Source of the DNA: Siphonodentalium dalli
Taxonomy: Eukaryota > Mollusca > Scaphopoda > Gadilida > Siphonodentaliidae
Reading direction: 5' to 3'
Length of the DNA: 64,000 nt
Assembly (NCBI GenBank): GCA_032622095.1
Contig: CP136067.1
Location: forward strand, 195,014,052-195,078,051
Below are positions 60,951 through 64,000 of the stretch, in pieces. The notes beneath the pieces were generated by a model. It worked only from the letters and a program-made list of their open reading frames with translations. It did not search any database and had not been told where the DNA came from. Numbering within the stretch: the first letter of the stretch is position 1; each line of letters begins with the position of its first letter. Made by a program: the position numbers and the translations under genes.

Positions 60951-61224
60951 ATAATATCGAGAAATTAACCAGGTTTAGATTTGAAAACTTCTGACTTCAA
61001 ACATCTGCCATAACAATATATATGGATCTGTCAATTCATTTTGCTGCAACAGAATCTATGGTACATAACACTCATTACCATGACAACCCACTGACACACC
61101 ATGTTGTACAATCTTTGCACATAAAGAGCAGGTTGTTCCTATGATCACAATTGGTCGCATTTTCAATAAAATATGTTTGCATGATTGGAGTTGAACATCG
61201 TATGGAACCAATATCATGATAATG

Positions 61225-61290
61225 GCCAGGAAACCCTTGGAAACTTCCAGAACCCTCGGAAACTTCCAGAACCCTCGGAAACTTGGCACT
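61225..61290 (+). repeat. Short 22-bp tandem repeat
   Basis: GAAACTTCCAGAACCCTCG recurs about three times. Confidence 0.75.
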
Positions 61291-61370
61291 GGATGAGATA
61301 ATCATTGATATTCTCCCAAGAACTGAGAAAAACTTCCCGAACTCTATTCCCAACGACCAGAATCAATTAA

Positions 61371-61704
61371 CCCTTCCATGACTGGAACTTCCTGAAATTT
61401 TGTGAAAACCCTGTGCCAATGCATTCTCTTATATATACGAGTCTCCCATAGGGAGCCTCACATATATAAGAGAATACACTGGCTTACAATGTAAAGATAA
61501 ATATTGTTAGGCCAATGCATTCTCTTGTATATGCGAGTCTCCCATGGCATAGGGAGCCTCGCATATAAAAGAGAATACATTGGCCTACCAATATTTACCT
61601 TGACCTTGTAAGCCAGTGAATTATCTCTAATATAGCATATATAAGAGAATGCACTGACACAGGATCTTTATTGCTTCACCAGTGTAGCTCTCATCATGAA
61701 AGGG
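61371..61704. mobile_element. TTAA MITE (CCCTTCCATGACTGG end)
   Basis: TTAA at 61,367-61,370; the right end AAAGGGTTGAAT has a mutated TTAA. Three diverged hairpin arms of the CATTCTCTTATATATG type. Confidence 0.65.
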
Positions 61705-62130
61705 TTGAATTATCCGAATCTGTTCTGTCTCTGAATTATACAATGATATGAGTTCCTGATATGCTGGGGAGGGATCAGTAGTCATTAAAATCAATAATTT
61801 ATTCATTTAAAGTGACAAATTATCTGTGATAATGTGTACAAGTAACAAGTGATTTGACAATTGCTGCATGGAGCCAAGGCTGCATTTCTTTGTGATCAAC
61901 AAACTTGATTCATATTTTTATATTACAAATTTGATAACTTGAGTTTCAATTAATTTCGAAAAGTTTATACTGGAAACTACATGTAGATGCAAACCTGTGT
62001 AGTCAAATTGATTTCTATACTTATGAACTTGATGCATTGACATGAGTTCATTAGAGACATATATGATGATATGATATGAAACATGGCAAACATAGAGACA
62101 GATAAACGCTCAATGCCAAGTGATTTGTCA
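61705..62130. other. Unassigned sequence
   Basis: No repeat family or exon recognised. Confidence 0.35.
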
Positions 62131-62134
62131 TTAA

Positions 62135-62509
62135 CCCTTTACCCAACAAACCGGCCAAAACCGGCCAAAAAATATCTTCGGTCTGTCTCAATAGAACCAT
62201 ACAAATATGGATATCATTGGAATCGGCTCATTGACCACATTGTGATAGTTACAGTTATGCCCTGTGCCAATGCATTCTCTTATATATGCGAGTCGACCAT
62301 AGGTCGCCTCGCATATATAAGAGAATGCATTGGCCTAAAAAAAATCTTTTTTTAACACTTTTTACCATTTTTTTCTTACATTCTTTAACAATTTTATAAT
62401 TTTTAATGTGTTAAGCCAATGCATTCTCTTATATATGCGAGGCGACCTATGGTCGACTCGCATATATAAGAGAATGCATTGGCACAGGGCCCTTCTGTTG
62501 GGTAAAGGG
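62135..62509. mobile_element. TTAA MITE (CCCTTTACCCAACA ends), intact
   Basis: TTAA at 62,131-62,134 and 62,510-62,513. Reverse orientation relative to 59,009-59,400, with which it is nearly identical, including both hairpins. Confidence 0.85.
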
Positions 62510-62621
62510 TTAAGAAAGGCACAAATTCATGAAGGTAAATGAGCCATCCCTCCACATGCATCACATGGGATTTAAATGGAGTTCCTTCACTCAGGGCTGT
62601 GACAGGTTTCCCACTTTACTT

Positions 62622-62777
62622 TCAGTCCACCATATCTTCATGAATATCCTTCGCCTGCTCTTTGTGACTTTTCTCTTCGAGTGAGATATCCTCAATCAGA
62701 AGACCGTCGCTTTCAGTTTTCATTTCTGGCACATCGTCGGGTTCATCCTCCAAGATCTCTATCCTCGGTCTGAAAAC
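62622..62777 (-). CDS. Last coding exon of an unrecognised acidic protein
   Basis: On the minus strand, GCAG at 62,781-62,778 is followed by 51 open codons and TGA (62,624-62,622). The sequence starts VFRPRIEILEDEPDDVPEMK and ends KEQAKDIHEDMVD. It is rich in Asp, Glu and Lys, with no hydrophobic core, so probably a disordered C-terminal tail. Codon use and composition differ sharply from the AT-rich flanks. The rest of the gene would lie at higher coordinates; no other exon was identified up to 64,000. I do not recognise the family. Confidence 0.5.
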   Translation of the reverse strand, partial: VFRPRIEILEDEPDDVPEMKTESDGLLIEDISLEEKSHKEQAKDIHEDMVD

Positions 62778-62896
62778 CTGCAATTTTCATATTTATTTAG
62801 TTAAAATGGAAATTTGGCCATATGGTCATAAAAATATCCTAATAATACCAGAATTCTATTAAGCATTTTATTCTGCAAAATGTGGACATGCATTAA

Positions 62897-63318
62897 AGGT
62901 ACTCAATCCGATTAAACACCCCCTAACTACTATTTCTTTGGCTTCGGGGGTAAAAAATATTTGATTCGAATTTAGGAACCCACCCATCAAAGCTCAAGAG
63001 TGATCACATATCAATTTTTGGAGTTTGTTATTTCAATTGTTTGTGGCCCAGAAACACCGTCAAAAGGATGGTCTCGGTCAAAATTGCGGATGAAGATGGA
63101 TAACTCTATAAACATGAATACTTGTAAATACTCAAATGATATTTTGTTGAACAAAAAGTTGATAAATAACACGTTTTTTGGAAATTTGATAACATAGTTG
63201 ACAGCGGTTAGCATTATTTTGTTGCAATTAATCGATTCTGATAACTAAAGCGTATTTTGAAGAAATGTTGTTGTAGTAACTTGGTGATATGGGCACCCTC
63301 TGATCGGATTGAATAACT
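62897..63318. mobile_element. TTAA MITE, AGGTACTCAATCCG family
   Basis: TTAA at 62,893-62,896 and 63,319-63,322; AGGTACTCAATCCGAT left terminus and a slightly diverged right terminus (ATCGGATTGAATAACT). It is directly abutted by the next element. Confidence 0.65.
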
Positions 63319-63321
63319 TTA

Positions 63322-63760
63322 AAGCCTGCAAATAGTGTGTCTGTCATTTGCAGAATAAGGTCCCCAGAGGGTGAATTTAGTGATGCTATCATGCACGGTG
63401 GGCTAGCATCACCAAATTCACTCTCTGGGAACCTCATTCTGCTTTGTCCTCAACTGCTATGGGAGACCTGGGATCAGATTGAAGTTCCCCAGTTGAAGTT
63501 GGTGATGTTCACCCATTAGTCACCTCGATTATGCACTTTATCTTCTGCAAATTAGGGCATATAGAAACTTCACAGAAAGGAAAAACTAACTAAAAACAAT
63601 GTCAATTTGAGACTAGATACTTCTCAGAAGATGAAGCCTACGCAGAATGAGGTCACCAGAGGGTGAATTTTGTGATGCTAGCCCACTGTGTGGGGTAGAA
63701 TCACAAAATTTATCCTCTGGGGACCTCATTCTGCAAATGACAGGCACACTATTCCGCACT
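63322..63760. mobile_element. Long member of the GAGGTCCCCAGAGGG family
   Basis: AAGCCTGCAAATAGTGTGTC at the left, inverse at the right; a palindrome at each end; middle (CTATGGGAGACCTGGG, CACCTCGATTATGCAC) shared with 8,303-8,796 and 44,694-45,125. Confidence 0.72.
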
Positions 63761-64000
63761 TCAAAATAACCTTATAATACCGGTACCAGAATTTTATTAA
63801 GCATTTTATTCTGCAATATGTGAACATGCATTGCATTTACTCATATGAAAGTCTTATGTCATGTACAGAGGTGGAGTTGTCTTCTTTCCCCTTCAGTTTA
63901 TTAACTGCGCTTCAACACAAGACATAAATAGAATGGAAAATTGCAAACAACATCATTGGACCCTCTTTTAAAAGCACTCATGATTGTCAATCTTCATAAA

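Noticed and set aside
83-62484. Palindromic hairpins as microRNA precursors or terminators
   Set aside because: They are repeated some 20 times inside MITEs and are too symmetrical and long-armed to single out as microRNA genes without small-RNA data.

Overview
This is animal nuclear DNA, most likely from a marine invertebrate and plausibly a mollusc. The evidence is AT-rich sequence, small coding exons split by kilobase introns with GT/AG borders, a typical animal V-ATPase gene, many GTACATGTAC-type microsatellites, and very dense small DNA transposons (MITEs, foldback elements, a Helitron-like element). No bacterial gene organisation is present. The species call is inference; the eukaryotic gene structure is read directly.

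Layout. Positions 1-21,600 are almost all repeats: nested TTAA-type and TA-type MITEs, foldback elements, a tRNA-derived SINE, a 78-copy 39-bp minisatellite (12,655-15,685), and a composite block (17,803-21,445) holding two copies of a 644-bp element and a 5'-truncated LINE. At 21,713-21,884 (minus strand) is a first coding exon resembling myristoylated adenylate kinase 1, with a TATA-less promoter-like cluster about 0.4 kb upstream. Positions 22,918-26,135 hold a 3.2-kb Mutator-like (MULE) transposon: iterated terminal inverted repeats, a 9-bp target duplication, and a four-exon PHD-FLYWCH-transposase gene with one apparent frameshift.

Positions 30,638-55,799 hold the complete coding region of V-ATPase subunit C (ATP6V1C) on the plus strand. 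It has twelve coding exons, every splice phase closes, and it predicts 380 residues. Its introns are full of MITEs, two inverted pogo-like elements, a Helitron-like element, a hAT-like element and a 23-copy 37-bp satellite. From 55,800 to the end the window is again repeats, except for the last coding exon of an unrecognised minus-strand gene at 62,622-62,777.

The most unusual feature is that the exon-intron junctions of the V-ATPase C gene have themselves become tandem repeats. The 3' ends of exons 2, 5, 10 and 11 and the 5' ends of exons 6 and 11 are each tandemly copied together with the splice site. Exon 6 is preceded by 25 copies of its own acceptor in 51-bp units, and exon 11 is followed by six copies of its own donor in 54-bp units. 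Both units are open in the gene's reading frame, so use of a different copy could add whole blocks of residues without a frameshift.
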